A stretch of DNA of 64,000 nucleotides from Aquirufa beregesia (GTDB lineage: Bacteria; Bacteroidota; Bacteroidia; Cytophagales; Spirosomataceae): assembly GCF_011090385.1 (NCBI RefSeq), contig NZ_SEWW01000006.1, forward strand, positions 1 to 64,000, given 5' to 3'. A program made the position numbers and the translations under genes. Each line of letters begins with the position of its first letter. Within the stretch, counting starts at the first letter, position 1. Shown piece after piece: positions 26,113 through 34,853 of this stretch. The notes under the pieces were generated by a model, which did no database searches, was not told the origin of the DNA, and saw only the letters and a program-made list of their open reading frames with translations.

Positions 26113-27397
26113 TTCTTACGTTCAACGAGATGCTGCCGTTATTTGGCATCCATTCACCCAACACCAGATTGAACCATTTTCCATCCCCATTACAAGGGGT
26201 GAAGGTTGCTGGTTATATGGAGAAAATGAGGAAAAATACTTGGATGCTATCAGTTCTTGGTGGGTCAACATCCATGGGCATGGGCATCCATATTTGGCAC
26301 AAAAAATCTACGAACAAGCCCTTAAAATTGAACAAGTCATCTTTGCCGGCTTTACTCATGAACCTGCCATCACCTTGTCGGAAAGGCTCTTAAGTCATTT
26401 ACCCAAGCATTTCCAAAAAGTGTTTTTCTCCGATAATGGAAGTACTTCCGTGGAAGTAGGTGTCAAAATGGCCCTGCAATTTTTCCATAATCAAGGAAAT
26501 ACCAAAAAGAGAAAAATCATAGCCCTACAAGACGCCTATCACGGAGATACCTTCGGTGCGATGAGCTTAGGGGCTCCTAGCTCTTTCAATGCTCCCTTTC
26601 AAGACATGTTGTTCGAAGTGGAGTTCATCTCCCAACCCAATGACCCCGAGGCCTGCATTCTGGACATGAAATCCAAGTTAACCTCAGCCCCAGATGAATA
26701 TGCTGCCTTTATTTTTGAACCACTGGTTCAAGGAGCAGGTGGAATGCTCATGTATGAGGCTAGCACACTTGATGCTTTAATTCGATTAGCGCATGAACAT
26801 GGTTTATTATGCATTGCAGATGAAATCATGACGGGATTTGGCAGAACTGGAAAATGGTTTGCCATGGATTATTTACAAGAAAAACCCGATATAGTTTGTT
26901 TGTCCAAAGGATTAACGGGTGGAATGATGGCCATGGGAGTAACTTGCTGTTCCAATGAACTGTTCGATAGTTTTTTATCCAATGACCGTAAAAAGACGTT
27001 GTTTCATTCTCATTCTTTCACCGCCAACCCATTGGCATGTGCCGCAGCCAATGCGAGTTTAGATTTAATGGAAAAGGAAGAAACTTGGATCAATATTCAA
27101 CGAATCATGCTTTCTCATCAACAATGGGCTGATTCCCAGCGCAAGCACCCTATTTTACACAACATTCGTCAACAAGGAACCATCTTAGCCTTGGATTTGC
27201 AGGTTGGAGAAGCTACAGGATACATGCATCCATTACGTGATATCGCCTACCAGTATTTCATAAAAAAAGGGATCTTATTAAGACCCCTAGGAAATACATT
27301 GTATATTTTGGCTCCTTATTGCATCAAAAATGAGGAATTAACGCTCATTTATCAGGCATTGGAAGCATTCGCAGAAGAACTGCGACTTACTTATTAA
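26090..27397 (+). CDS. bioA: Adenosylmethionine--8-amino-7-oxononanoate aminotransferase
   Basis: 435-residue class III PLP aminotransferase making 7,8-diaminononanoate from KAPA, with SAM as usual donor. Diagnostic motifs: VIWHPFTQ, SSWWVNIHGHGHP, FSDNGSTSVEVGVKMALQ, QDAYHGDTFGAMS, ADEIMTGFGRTGKW, and PLP Lys273 in LSKGLTGGM. Last gene of bioF-D-A; bioB and a BioC/H route are not here. Its 3' end overlaps the convergent NTF2-like gene by 11 bases. Confidence 0.96.
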   Translation: MPNKSSYNSYVQRDAAVIWHPFTQHQIEPFSIPITRGEGCWLYGENEEKYLDAISSWWVNIHGHGHPYLAQKIYEQALKIEQVIFAGFTHEPAITLSERLLSHLPKHFQKVFFSDNGSTSVEVGVKMALQFFHNQGNTKKRKIIALQDAYHGDTFGAMSLGAPSSFNAPFQDMLFEVEFISQPNDPEACILDMKSKLTSAPDEYAAFIFEPLVQGAGGMLMYEASTLDALIRLAHEHGLLCIADEIMTGFGRTGKWFAMDYLQEKPDIVCLSKGLTGGMMAMGVTCCSNELFDSFLSNDRKKTLFHSHSFTANPLACAAANASLDLMEKEETWINIQRIMLSHQQWADSQRKHPILHNIRQQGTILALDLQVGEATGYMHPLRDIAYQYFIKKGILLRPLGNTLYILAPYCIKNEELTLIYQALEAFAEELRLTY

Positions 27398-27821
27398 TCT
27401 TTAAAGACTGCCAAGAAACCATTTGCCAACGGCCATTTTCAAAGATAAAAATGTCCGTAAATTTCAAACGGTTCACAGGTAAAAAAGCTCCATCTTTTTT
27501 ATTCGTCACGTTTACGATACCCGAATTGATACCAACATTGCCATAAACTCGTTGCGTAAATTCCTCTGGTTCAATGATGGCATAAATGGATTTTTGAGAA
27601 ACAATGGATTCAATGTAAGAAGCCTTGGTATCTTGGGTACCAGAAGAATGAATATAGACCAAGTCTTTGTGCAATACTTTGTCCAATCCAGCACCATCTT
27701 GGGCTACCATGATTTTAAATCGGTTCAACTCCGCCTCTCTCAAAGAGTTCACATCTGCTTTCTGTGCCATAAGGTAAAAGGTCGTGCAAAAGCACGCGAA
27801 TGTTAATAATAGGTTTTTCAT
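27387..27821 (-). CDS. Exported NTF2-like (DUF4440-type) protein
   Basis: 144-residue protein with a signal peptide (MKNLLLTFACFCTTFYLMAQ) and a SnoaL/NTF2-like cone domain: LREAELNRFKIMVAQD, LDKVLHKDLVYIHSSGT, VNRLKFTDIFIFENGRWQMV, then SWQSLK. DUF4440-type proteins have varied or unknown roles. The frame is open to 27875, but the ATG at 27821 directly precedes the signal peptide. It starts 40 bases after the stop of the GMC oxidoreductase gene on the same strand, so they may be co-transcribed. Confidence 0.8.
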   Translation of the reverse strand: MKNLLLTFACFCTTFYLMAQKADVNSLREAELNRFKIMVAQDGAGLDKVLHKDLVYIHSSGTQDTKASYIESIVSQKSIYAIIEPEEFTQRVYGNVGINSGIVNVTNKKDGAFLPVNRLKFTDIFIFENGRWQMVSWQSLKINK

Positions 27822-27861
27822 AATTCGTTTTTTAAACATAAAAACAATATTCATCAATTTC

Positions 27862-29472
27862 TTACTCAAAATCAAAATCTAAAATCAAATCCGCCGCTTT
27901 TTCTGCAATAGCCATTACCGCCGCATTGGTATTTCCCGCCACTAAATCTGGCATCACCGAGGCGTCTGCTACCCGCAGTCCCTTCAAGCCACGCACCCTC
28001 ATATTCGATGGATCTACCACGGCATCTTGATCTGTTCCCATTTTACACGTTCCCACGGGATGATACACACATTCCAATGCTTGCTGTATATGATGTAAAA
28101 TAAAGTCATCTGACCAATCAGACCCAGCTGGATAATTGACTTGATCATTCAAACGTAAGGGTTCAAAGGCCGAGGATAACATAATTTCCTTTGCCATCTT
28201 AACTCCTCGCACTAAAGTGGCTAAATCTTCTCCTCTTTCATCTGTTAAAAATTGAGGATCAATTAATGGGGCATCCCAAGGGTTGGAGGAATGTAAACCT
28301 ACATAACCCCTACTTTTAGGTTTCAATAAAGTAGGCAAAACCGTAAATCCATCAGATAAAGGCAGGTTATTTTTGTCGTACAAATCATATGCCCAAGCAG
28401 AAGAAAAATGAAATTGCAAATCGGGCCGTTCGGATTGATTCACAGAATCAAAAAAAGCACAAGCTTCCAAAGGGCTAGAAGATAATGGTCCTTGATGACT
28501 CATCAAATAGGTCGCAAAATTCTTCAAATTCAGTGCCGTATTATACGATTCACCTTGAGTCTTGGCTCGGGTATTCATATTGATAAATACGTGATCCGAC
28601 AGATTTTGGCCTACTGTAGGCAAGTCATGCCGACGATCTATTCCAAAAGATTTCAAATAGGATTTATCTCCAATGCCCGACAAAAGCATGATTTGCGGAC
28701 TTTGAAAAGAACCCGCAGACAAAATAACGTCTTTACTTGCCCGGTATTCCGTCAAATTCTTCGCTCCACGATAATATCCTTGAACTCCTAACACCTTTTC
28801 TCCTTCCATGATTAAGGATGCCACATGGAACTGACTGATGATTTTCAAATTGGATCTTTTCAAAGCCGGTTCTATGAAGCCTTTAGCCGCTGAACTACGC
28901 ACACCATCTTGTATATTAAATTGAAAATAGCCTGCCCCAACCTGTTTTTCTCCATTAAAATCAACATTTTCCGGTATCCCAACCTCTTGACATGCCTCTA
29001 CAAAAGCCTTCCCAAAAGGGCTAATATGTACCGCATTACTTACGGTAACAGGGCCATCATGACCATGATAGTCATTCGTAAAAAAAGTATTTCTTTCCGA
29101 TTTTTTAAAATAAGGTAACAAATCTTGGTATGCCCAACCTGCACATCCACCCGCTGCCCAATCATCAAAATCTGCAGCATTACCTCGGATATAAGCCATG
29201 CAATTAATGGCGCTACTTCCTCCTATGGTTTTCCCCCTTGGCTGGTAAATTTTTCTACCTTGAAGCATGGCTTGTGGCTCAGTATAAAAGTTCCAATCCA
29301 AATGGCTCTTTTGTAGCAAGGAGTAGGCAGAAGGCATTTCCACGCGAGGATCTCGGTTATTAATCCCTGCTTCCACCAACAAAACGGAGATATTGGGATT
29401 AGCAGATAGTCGGTTGGCTAAAACACAACCCGCTGTTCCTGCACCCACAATGATGTAGTCAAAACTAGACAT
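27862..29472 (-). CDS. GMC family FAD oxidoreductase (choline dehydrogenase-like)
   Basis: 536-residue flavoprotein of the glucose-methanol-choline family. The FAD dinucleotide fold opens the protein (FDYIIVGAGTAGCVLANRL), the GMC signature is GRKIYQPRGKTIGGSSAIN, and the catalytic region is ECVYHPVGTCKMG (active-site His) with VADASVMPDLVAGNTNA. It oxidises an alcohol; the closest pattern is the choline/alcohol dehydrogenase-like group, but betaine aldehyde dehydrogenase is absent nearby, so the substrate is open. No signal peptide. Divergent from the HupE/UreJ gene. Confidence 0.9.
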   Translation of the reverse strand: MSSFDYIIVGAGTAGCVLANRLSANPNISVLLVEAGINNRDPRVEMPSAYSLLQKSHLDWNFYTEPQAMLQGRKIYQPRGKTIGGSSAINCMAYIRGNAADFDDWAAGGCAGWAYQDLLPYFKKSERNTFFTNDYHGHDGPVTVSNAVHISPFGKAFVEACQEVGIPENVDFNGEKQVGAGYFQFNIQDGVRSSAAKGFIEPALKRSNLKIISQFHVASLIMEGEKVLGVQGYYRGAKNLTEYRASKDVILSAGSFQSPQIMLLSGIGDKSYLKSFGIDRRHDLPTVGQNLSDHVFINMNTRAKTQGESYNTALNLKNFATYLMSHQGPLSSSPLEACAFFDSVNQSERPDLQFHFSSAWAYDLYDKNNLPLSDGFTVLPTLLKPKSRGYVGLHSSNPWDAPLIDPQFLTDERGEDLATLVRGVKMAKEIMLSSAFEPLRLNDQVNYPAGSDWSDDFILHHIQQALECVYHPVGTCKMGTDQDAVVDPSNMRVRGLKGLRVADASVMPDLVAGNTNAAVMAIAEKAADLILDFDFE

Positions 29473-29539
29473 AATTTAAATAGGTCGATTGGTATTATTT
29501 TCCTGAATTTCAATAATTTTACGCAAAAACCACGCAATA

Positions 29540-30121
29540 ATGACCTATTTTAATACCTACTTAACTCTTGGCCTTCAGCATATATTAAATATTCAAGCTT
29601 TAGATCATTTACTCTTCATCTTATCACTTACCTGTATTTACCGATTTTCAGACAGTAAAAATCTTTTCTTTCTCATTACAGCATTTACCCTAGGTCATTC
29701 GTTGACTTTGGCATTAGCTACCTTAGGATGGATTCAAGTATCCATGCATTGGATTGAATTCTTGATTCCTTGCACCATCCTACTTTCAGCCATTGGGAAT
29801 TTTAGTTTCAAAGATTCAGGACTAAAGAAGCAAGAGAACTCCACGTTAAAATATGTATTGGTTGGAATTTTTGGATTAATTCATGGATTGGGTTTTTCCA
29901 ATTACCTGCAAAGTTTATTGGGTAAAGAAAGCTCCATCGTTGGTCCTTTATTTGCCTTTAATGTTGGCTTAGAAATTGGTCAAATCGTGGTAGTGGTCAG
30001 TATTCTACTCATTTCCAGCTCGTTGATTCGTCTAAGCAAAATCAACATGTCTTCTTGGGTACTGGTCATTTCTGGTGTCGTGATAGGCCTAGTAATCCCC
30101 ATGATTTTGGAGAGATGGTAA
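29540..30121 (+). CDS. HupE/UreJ family membrane protein
   Basis: 193-residue integral membrane protein with about six transmembrane helices. The HupE/UreJ_2 pattern is clear: LTLGLQHILNIQALDHLLFIL near the start (metal-binding His and Asp), FTLGHSLTLALATLG, and FGLIHGLGFSNYL. Family members are thought to move nickel or cobalt; many Bacteroidota copies lie away from hydrogenase or urease genes, as here. Ends at a bidirectional terminator shared with nrdB. Confidence 0.87.
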   Translation: MTYFNTYLTLGLQHILNIQALDHLLFILSLTCIYRFSDSKNLFFLITAFTLGHSLTLALATLGWIQVSMHWIEFLIPCTILLSAIGNFSFKDSGLKKQENSTLKYVLVGIFGLIHGLGFSNYLQSLLGKESSIVGPLFAFNVGLEIGQIVVVVSILLISSSLIRLSKINMSSWVLVISGVVIGLVIPMILERW

Positions 30122-30124
30122 AAA

Positions 30125-30150
30125 AAATGCCTCCCTTTAGAGAGGCATTT
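30125..30150. terminator. Bidirectional terminator between hupE-like and nrdB
   Basis: Stem AAATGCCTC (30125-30133), loop of 8, GAGGCATTT (30142-30150), preceded by an A-run. Serves two convergent genes. Confidence 0.8.
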
Positions 30151-30170
30151 CGATTGTTATTTTATATTGA

Positions 30171-31136
30171 CTAGAAATCTTCATCTAAGCTGAAAGACAT
30201 GGTGTCTTTATCCGACATAACACCTGATTTTTGATATTCAGCTACACGTTTTTCAAAGAAATTGGTTTTACCTTGTAAAGAAATCATTTCCATGAAATCA
30301 AATGGGTTAGTTGCATTATAAAACTTCTTGCATCCTAGGGAAACCAACAATCGGTCAGCCACAAACTCGATGTACTGACACATCAAATCGGCATTCATAC
30401 CGATCAAGGAAACAGGTAAAGCTAACGTCACGAATTCCTTTTCAATCTCAACGGCATTTGTGATAATTTCATAAACACGCTCTTGAGATACTTTATTTTT
30501 AATGTGATCCGTGTATAACAAACAAGCAAAATCACAGTGCAAACCTTCGTCGCGAGAAATCAACTCATTGGAAAAAGATAAACCTGGCATTAAACCACGT
30601 TTCTTTAACCAGAAAATAGAACAGAATGACCCAGAGAAAAAGATACCCTCTACCGCAGCAAAGGAAATCAAACGCTCGACAAAGCTATCGCTCTCAATCC
30701 ACTTCAATGCCCACTCCGCTTTTTTCTTAACACAATCGATGGTTTCAATGGCTCTCAACAAACGATCTTTCTCTTTAGGCTCTTGAATGTAGGTATCAAT
30801 CAACAAGGAATATGTTTCCGAGTGAATGTTTTCCATCATGATTTGAAAACCATAAAAGCATTTAGCCTCCGCATATTGAACCTCTTTCAAAAAGTTGTTG
30901 GCTAGATTCTCATTGACGATTCCATCTGAAGCGGCGAAAAATGCCAAAACATGAGAAATAAAATGACGCTCTCCATCATTCATTTTCTTCCAATCCGCTA
31001 AATCTTGTTGCAAATCAATTTCCTCTGCAGTCCAAAAAGAAGCTTCCGCTTGTTTATAAAACTTCCAAATATCGTTGTGTTTAATAGGGAAAAGTACGAA
31101 TCGGTTGGGGTCTTCCACCAAAAGAGGTTCAGTCAT
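30171..31136 (-). CDS. nrdB: Ribonucleotide reductase class Ia small subunit
   Basis: 321-residue R2 subunit carrying the diiron-tyrosyl radical for aerobic dNTP synthesis. Metal ligands and radical are visible: Asp41 (EEIDLQQD), Glu102 and His105 with radical Tyr109 in the [17 protein letters not shown] run, and later [11 protein letters not shown] and DEGLHCDF with Glu and His ligands. The pattern [15 protein letters not shown] and the acidic C-terminus FSLDEDF (R1 docking) are those of the eukaryotic-type R2 rather than E. coli NrdB. nrdA is not adjacent. Monocistronic, convergent with hupE-like. Confidence 0.97.
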   Translation of the reverse strand: MTEPLLVEDPNRFVLFPIKHNDIWKFYKQAEASFWTAEEIDLQQDLADWKKMNDGERHFISHVLAFFAASDGIVNENLANNFLKEVQYAEAKCFYGFQIMMENIHSETYSLLIDTYIQEPKEKDRLLRAIETIDCVKKKAEWALKWIESDSFVERLISFAAVEGIFFSGSFCSIFWLKKRGLMPGLSFSNELISRDEGLHCDFACLLYTDHIKNKVSQERVYEIITNAVEIEKEFVTLALPVSLIGMNADLMCQYIEFVADRLLVSLGCKKFYNATNPFDFMEMISLQGKTNFFEKRVAEYQKSGVMSDKDTMSFSLDEDF

Positions 31137-31297
31137 TGTTAGGTTAGATGATTAGGGTAAAACATTATTTCGAAATTAAGCATTTATGCGTGAAAAAAAT
31201 GGAGATTCATCATTAAAAAAATGAAAATTCTCAGATTCTCTCAGCATAGCCTATTTCAAGCTAGTATACCTTTAAATCAGTAAAAATGTTTTGAAAA

Positions 31298-31903
31298 TTA
31301 AAAGAAAAAACCTCCTACTTGTACCACTAAAGCTGAGCCATAGGGTGAGACTTTCCCAGAAGATGAGCTATAATTTAAGTCATACATGACAGACAAGTTA
31401 ATTCCCAACTTAGAACCTATCCCGATTCCTACTAATACCGGATTGGAATATCCATAATAATTGCTGGCATTACTGTCTGACAAATTAGAATAGTTTTCTA
31501 CTTGACCCACTAAATAACTCTGACCCAATAAGGCTGTCAAAGTGGGTATATACTGACGGATAAAAATACGTTCTCCTAGTAGATTACTGGTTAGTTTTCC
31601 TATATTTCCTCCATAATTAACGGAATAGTACTGGTAGGTCAAGCCTACACCGGCTATGGTATTATTAGCCAATTGATAGCCTACCATAGGAGAAACACCA
31701 ATGCTGGTTGGGTTTCCAAAACTCAAACCCGACAATCCACCACCGAAATGCAATCGTTGACGAAACGTTAACTCGCTTACATCGGGTTCTACATCCAAAT
31801 CTCCCTTGGCTCCATCCTCTTTAATGACCACGGGATCTTGAGCATGTGATTCAAATACGACACCGACACTGATTAAAAAACAAAGTAAGAATATATGTTT
31901 CAT
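31298..31903 (-). CDS. Predicted outer-membrane beta-barrel protein
   Basis: 201-residue protein with a signal peptide (residues 1-21, ending ESHAQ). The mature part alternates short glycine-rich amphipathic strands (LHFGGGLSGLSFGNPTSIG, GVSPMVGYQL, VGIGIGSKLGINLSVMYDL) and ends in aromatic residues (VGGFFF), as an eight-strand outer-membrane barrel would. No specific family recognised. Isolated, divergent from uvrA. Confidence 0.7.
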   Translation of the reverse strand: MKHIFLLCFLISVGVVFESHAQDPVVIKEDGAKGDLDVEPDVSELTFRQRLHFGGGLSGLSFGNPTSIGVSPMVGYQLANNTIAGVGLTYQYYSVNYGGNIGKLTSNLLGERIFIRQYIPTLTALLGQSYLVGQVENYSNLSDSNASNYYGYSNPVLVGIGIGSKLGINLSVMYDLNYSSSSGKVSPYGSALVVQVGGFFF

Positions 31904-31976
31904 GAATTTTTTTTGAGTAAAAACGAAAAAAATGATGGATTATGATTTTGAAAATACGATTAACAAAATTAAAGGA

Positions 31977-31984
31977 TAATTTTG
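31977..31984 (+). promoter_or_regulatory. -7 element at the uvrA start codon
   Basis: Perfect TAnnTTTG match (TAATTTTG) ending 4 bases before the uvrA ATG (31989). With a start point about 5 bases downstream, the mRNA would begin at or next to the ATG (leaderless). The upstream TTTG at 31947-31950 is 26 bases away, longer than usual. Confidence 0.4.
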
Positions 31985-31988
31985 TTAT

Positions 31989-34844
31989 ATGAATCATCCG
32001 AATTCGAGTTTGGTAGCCAAGCAGGGAATAGAAAATTTAGACCCTAGAACACACATCATCATCAAAGGTGCCCGTGTCCATAATTTAAAAAATTTGGATG
32101 TCGCCATTCCTCGTAATCAATTAGTCGTCATTACAGGATTATCTGGCTCAGGAAAATCTTCGTTGGCCTTTGATACCCTTTTTGCCGAAGGTCAACGCAT
32201 GTACGTGGAAAGTCTAAATAGCTATGCCCGCCAATTTTTAGGCCGCATGGAAAAACCCGCCGTTGATTACATTCGGGGCGTTTCTCCTGCCATAGCCATT
32301 GAGCAAAAAGTCAATACCAAAAACCCTAGATCCACCGTTGGTACTACCACCGAAATATATGATTACCTCAAATTACTCTTTGCCCGAATCGGAAAAACGT
32401 ATTCTCCCATTTCAGGTTTAGAAGTCAAAAAAGATTCCGTGTCGGTGATTGTGGATTGGATCATGAAATTCCCACAAAAGAAAGTCATCATCTTGGCGCC
32501 TTTGCTCCGCCATGAAGGCCGTGGCCTGAAGAACGAATGCCAATTATTAATTCAAAAAGGGTACACTCGTTTAAAATTAGGAGATGACATTTTGAATTTG
32601 GAGGAGCTGGTAGAGGATGATGCTTTATTGAAAAAAATAGATAAAAACTCGGCCGACTTAGCCATATTGGTAGACCGACTTATTAGTAAAGCCGATGATG
32701 AGGAAACTCAATTCCGACTAGGTGATTCGGTACAAACTGCCTATTTTGAAGGCGAAGGGATTTGCTGGGTTGAATTAGAAGGTCAAAAAAGGAAAGTCTT
32801 CTCCGATAAATTTGAATTGGATGGTATCGCATTTGAAGAACCAAGCTTAAACCTGTTCTCCTTCAATAATCCCTATGGGGCATGTAAAAATTGTGAAGGT
32901 TATGGCAAAGTGTTAGGCTTAGATCCTGATTTAGTCTTTCCTGATACAGAACTTTCTATCTATGAAGGAGCCATAGCACCTTGGAGAAGTGAACGAATGA
33001 GCGAATGGCTCTATCCTTTAATTCGCAATGGTGTGAGCTTTGATTTCCCTATCCATCGGCCCTACAAAGACCTAACGGATCAAGAGAAAAAATTACTTTG
33101 GACAGGAAATAAGTACTTTGCAGGATTAACTCAATTCTTTGAGCATCTAGAAAAAGAAACCTATAAAATCCAATACCGTGTTTTGCTTTCCCGTTACCGA
33201 GGCAAGACCAATTGCCCAGAATGTTTGGGTTCACGATTAAGAAAAGATGCTGCCTATGTCAAAATTCATGGGCATTCCATCATCGATATGGTGCTTTGGC
33301 CCATTGCGAAAGTCAAAAGCTTTTTTGATGAAGTTCAATTCAATGAAGCAGACCAACAAGTAGCCCGGCGGATTTTAATCGAGATTAAAAATCGACTGGA
33401 TTATATGAATCGGGTGGGTTTGGGTTATTTAACCCTGAATCGACTAAGCTCTACCCTATCGGGAGGAGAATTTCAGCGCATCAAATTGGCAACTTCTCTG
33501 GGAAGTGCTTTGGTAGGTTCCATGTACATTCTGGACGAACCTAGCATAGGTCTCCATCCAAGGGACACGCAAAGACTCATTTCTGTCTTGCTGATGCTCA
33601 AACAAATGGGGAATACGGTTATCGTGGTAGAACATGAGGAAGATATCATGCGGGCAGCTGATCAGATCATTGATATTGGTCCAGAAGCAGGTCGACATGG
33701 GGGAGAACTCATGTTCCAAGGAAATTTAGAAGAAGCCTTAACGAGACATGATCTGACTAGCCATACCATGCAATTTTTGCAGGGAAAGGATCGAATCGAA
33801 ATTCCCAGCTTCCGCAGAAAGAGTTTGGCTCACATTGAAATCATTGGAGCCAGTGAAAATAATTTAAGAAATGTCTCAGTAAAGATTCCATTAGGGATAT
33901 TGACAGTGGTTACTGGAGTCAGCGGATCTGGCAAATCAACTTTGATTCGTAAGATTTTATATCCTGCCTTATTACGTCAATTACAATTAGGAACCGAAGA
34001 AACTGGGAAATTCAAAGAATTAAAAGGAAGTGTTTCCCAAATTGCTAGCGTGGAAATGGTGGATCAACAACCCATCGGTAAATCTTCTCGTTCTAACCCA
34101 GTCACCTATATTAAAGCCTATGATGCCATTCGTGCCTTATATGCTGAGTTACCTCTAGCCAAAACAAGAGGGTATAAACCCTCCCATTTCTCTTTCAATG
34201 TAGAAGGTGGTCGTTGTGAAACTTGCCAAGGGGAAGGAGAAATCACCATTGAAATGCAATTCATGGCCGACATTAAATTAGTCTGTGAATCATGTCAAGG
34301 GAGTAGATTTAAGCAAGAAATATTGGATGTCAAATTCCAAGACAAGCATATTGCTGATATTCTGGATATGACGGTGGAGGAAGGTGTGGAGTTTTTCAAA
34401 AGCAAAACGCCCAAAATCGCAGAAAAAATTGATCCATTGTTTCAAGTTGGGCTTGGTTATATCAAATTAGGACAGTCATCGAATTCCTTATCTGGTGGCG
34501 AAGCTCAGCGCGTGAAATTGGCCAGTTTTTTAGGAAAAGGAAATCCAAACAAAGGGAAGACCCTATTTATTTTTGATGAACCAACTACTGGTTTACACTT
34601 TCATGATATCAAAAAACTGTTAAAAGCCTTAAATGATTTGGTGGAGCAAGGCGACAGTGTCATCATCATTGAGCATAACATGGAGGTGATTAAATGCGCT
34701 GATCATATCATCGATTTGGGACCTGATGGTGGTGAAGCTGGGGGACAAATATGTTTTGAAGGTAGTCCTGAAGAAATGGTCAAATTGGAGAATAATCCCA
34801 CGGCTTACTATTTAAGTCAAAAAATACTAGGCAAAAAACTGTAA
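31989..34844 (+). CDS. uvrA: Excinuclease ABC subunit A
   Basis: 951-residue full-length UvrA, the DNA-damage sensor of nucleotide excision repair. Two ABC ATPase modules: first Walker A at residues 49-58 (TGLSGSGKSS), second in VTGVSGSGKSTLIRK near 640. Zinc-finger cysteines appear in ACKNCEGYGKV, TNCPECLGSRL, GGRCETCQGEGE and LVCESCQGSRF. Both LSGGE signature motifs are present (STLSGGEFQRIKLA, NSLSGGEAQRVKLA), with Walker B in YILDEPSIGLH and FIFDEPTTGLH. nuoN follows 9 bases after the stop, so the two are likely one transcript. Confidence 0.98.
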   Translation: MNHPNSSLVAKQGIENLDPRTHIIIKGARVHNLKNLDVAIPRNQLVVITGLSGSGKSSLAFDTLFAEGQRMYVESLNSYARQFLGRMEKPAVDYIRGVSPAIAIEQKVNTKNPRSTVGTTTEIYDYLKLLFARIGKTYSPISGLEVKKDSVSVIVDWIMKFPQKKVIILAPLLRHEGRGLKNECQLLIQKGYTRLKLGDDILNLEELVEDDALLKKIDKNSADLAILVDRLISKADDEETQFRLGDSVQTAYFEGEGICWVELEGQKRKVFSDKFELDGIAFEEPSLNLFSFNNPYGACKNCEGYGKVLGLDPDLVFPDTELSIYEGAIAPWRSERMSEWLYPLIRNGVSFDFPIHRPYKDLTDQEKKLLWTGNKYFAGLTQFFEHLEKETYKIQYRVLLSRYRGKTNCPECLGSRLRKDAAYVKIHGHSIIDMVLWPIAKVKSFFDEVQFNEADQQVARRILIEIKNRLDYMNRVGLGYLTLNRLSSTLSGGEFQRIKLATSLGSALVGSMYILDEPSIGLHPRDTQRLISVLLMLKQMGNTVIVVEHEEDIMRAADQIIDIGPEAGRHGGELMFQGNLEEALTRHDLTSHTMQFLQGKDRIEIPSFRRKSLAHIEIIGASENNLRNVSVKIPLGILTVVTGVSGSGKSTLIRKILYPALLRQLQLGTEETGKFKELKGSVSQIASVEMVDQQPIGKSSRSNPVTYIKAYDAIRALYAELPLAKTRGYKPSHFSFNVEGGRCETCQGEGEITIEMQFMADIKLVCESCQGSRFKQEILDVKFQDKHIADILDMTVEEGVEFFKSKTPKIAEKIDPLFQVGLGYIKLGQSSNSLSGGEAQRVKLASFLGKGNPNKGKTLFIFDEPTTGLHFHDIKKLLKALNDLVEQGDSVIIIEHNMEVIKCADHIIDLGPDGGEAGGQICFEGSPEEMVKLENNPTAYYLSQKILGKKL

Positions 34845-34853
34845 GTTTACGCT

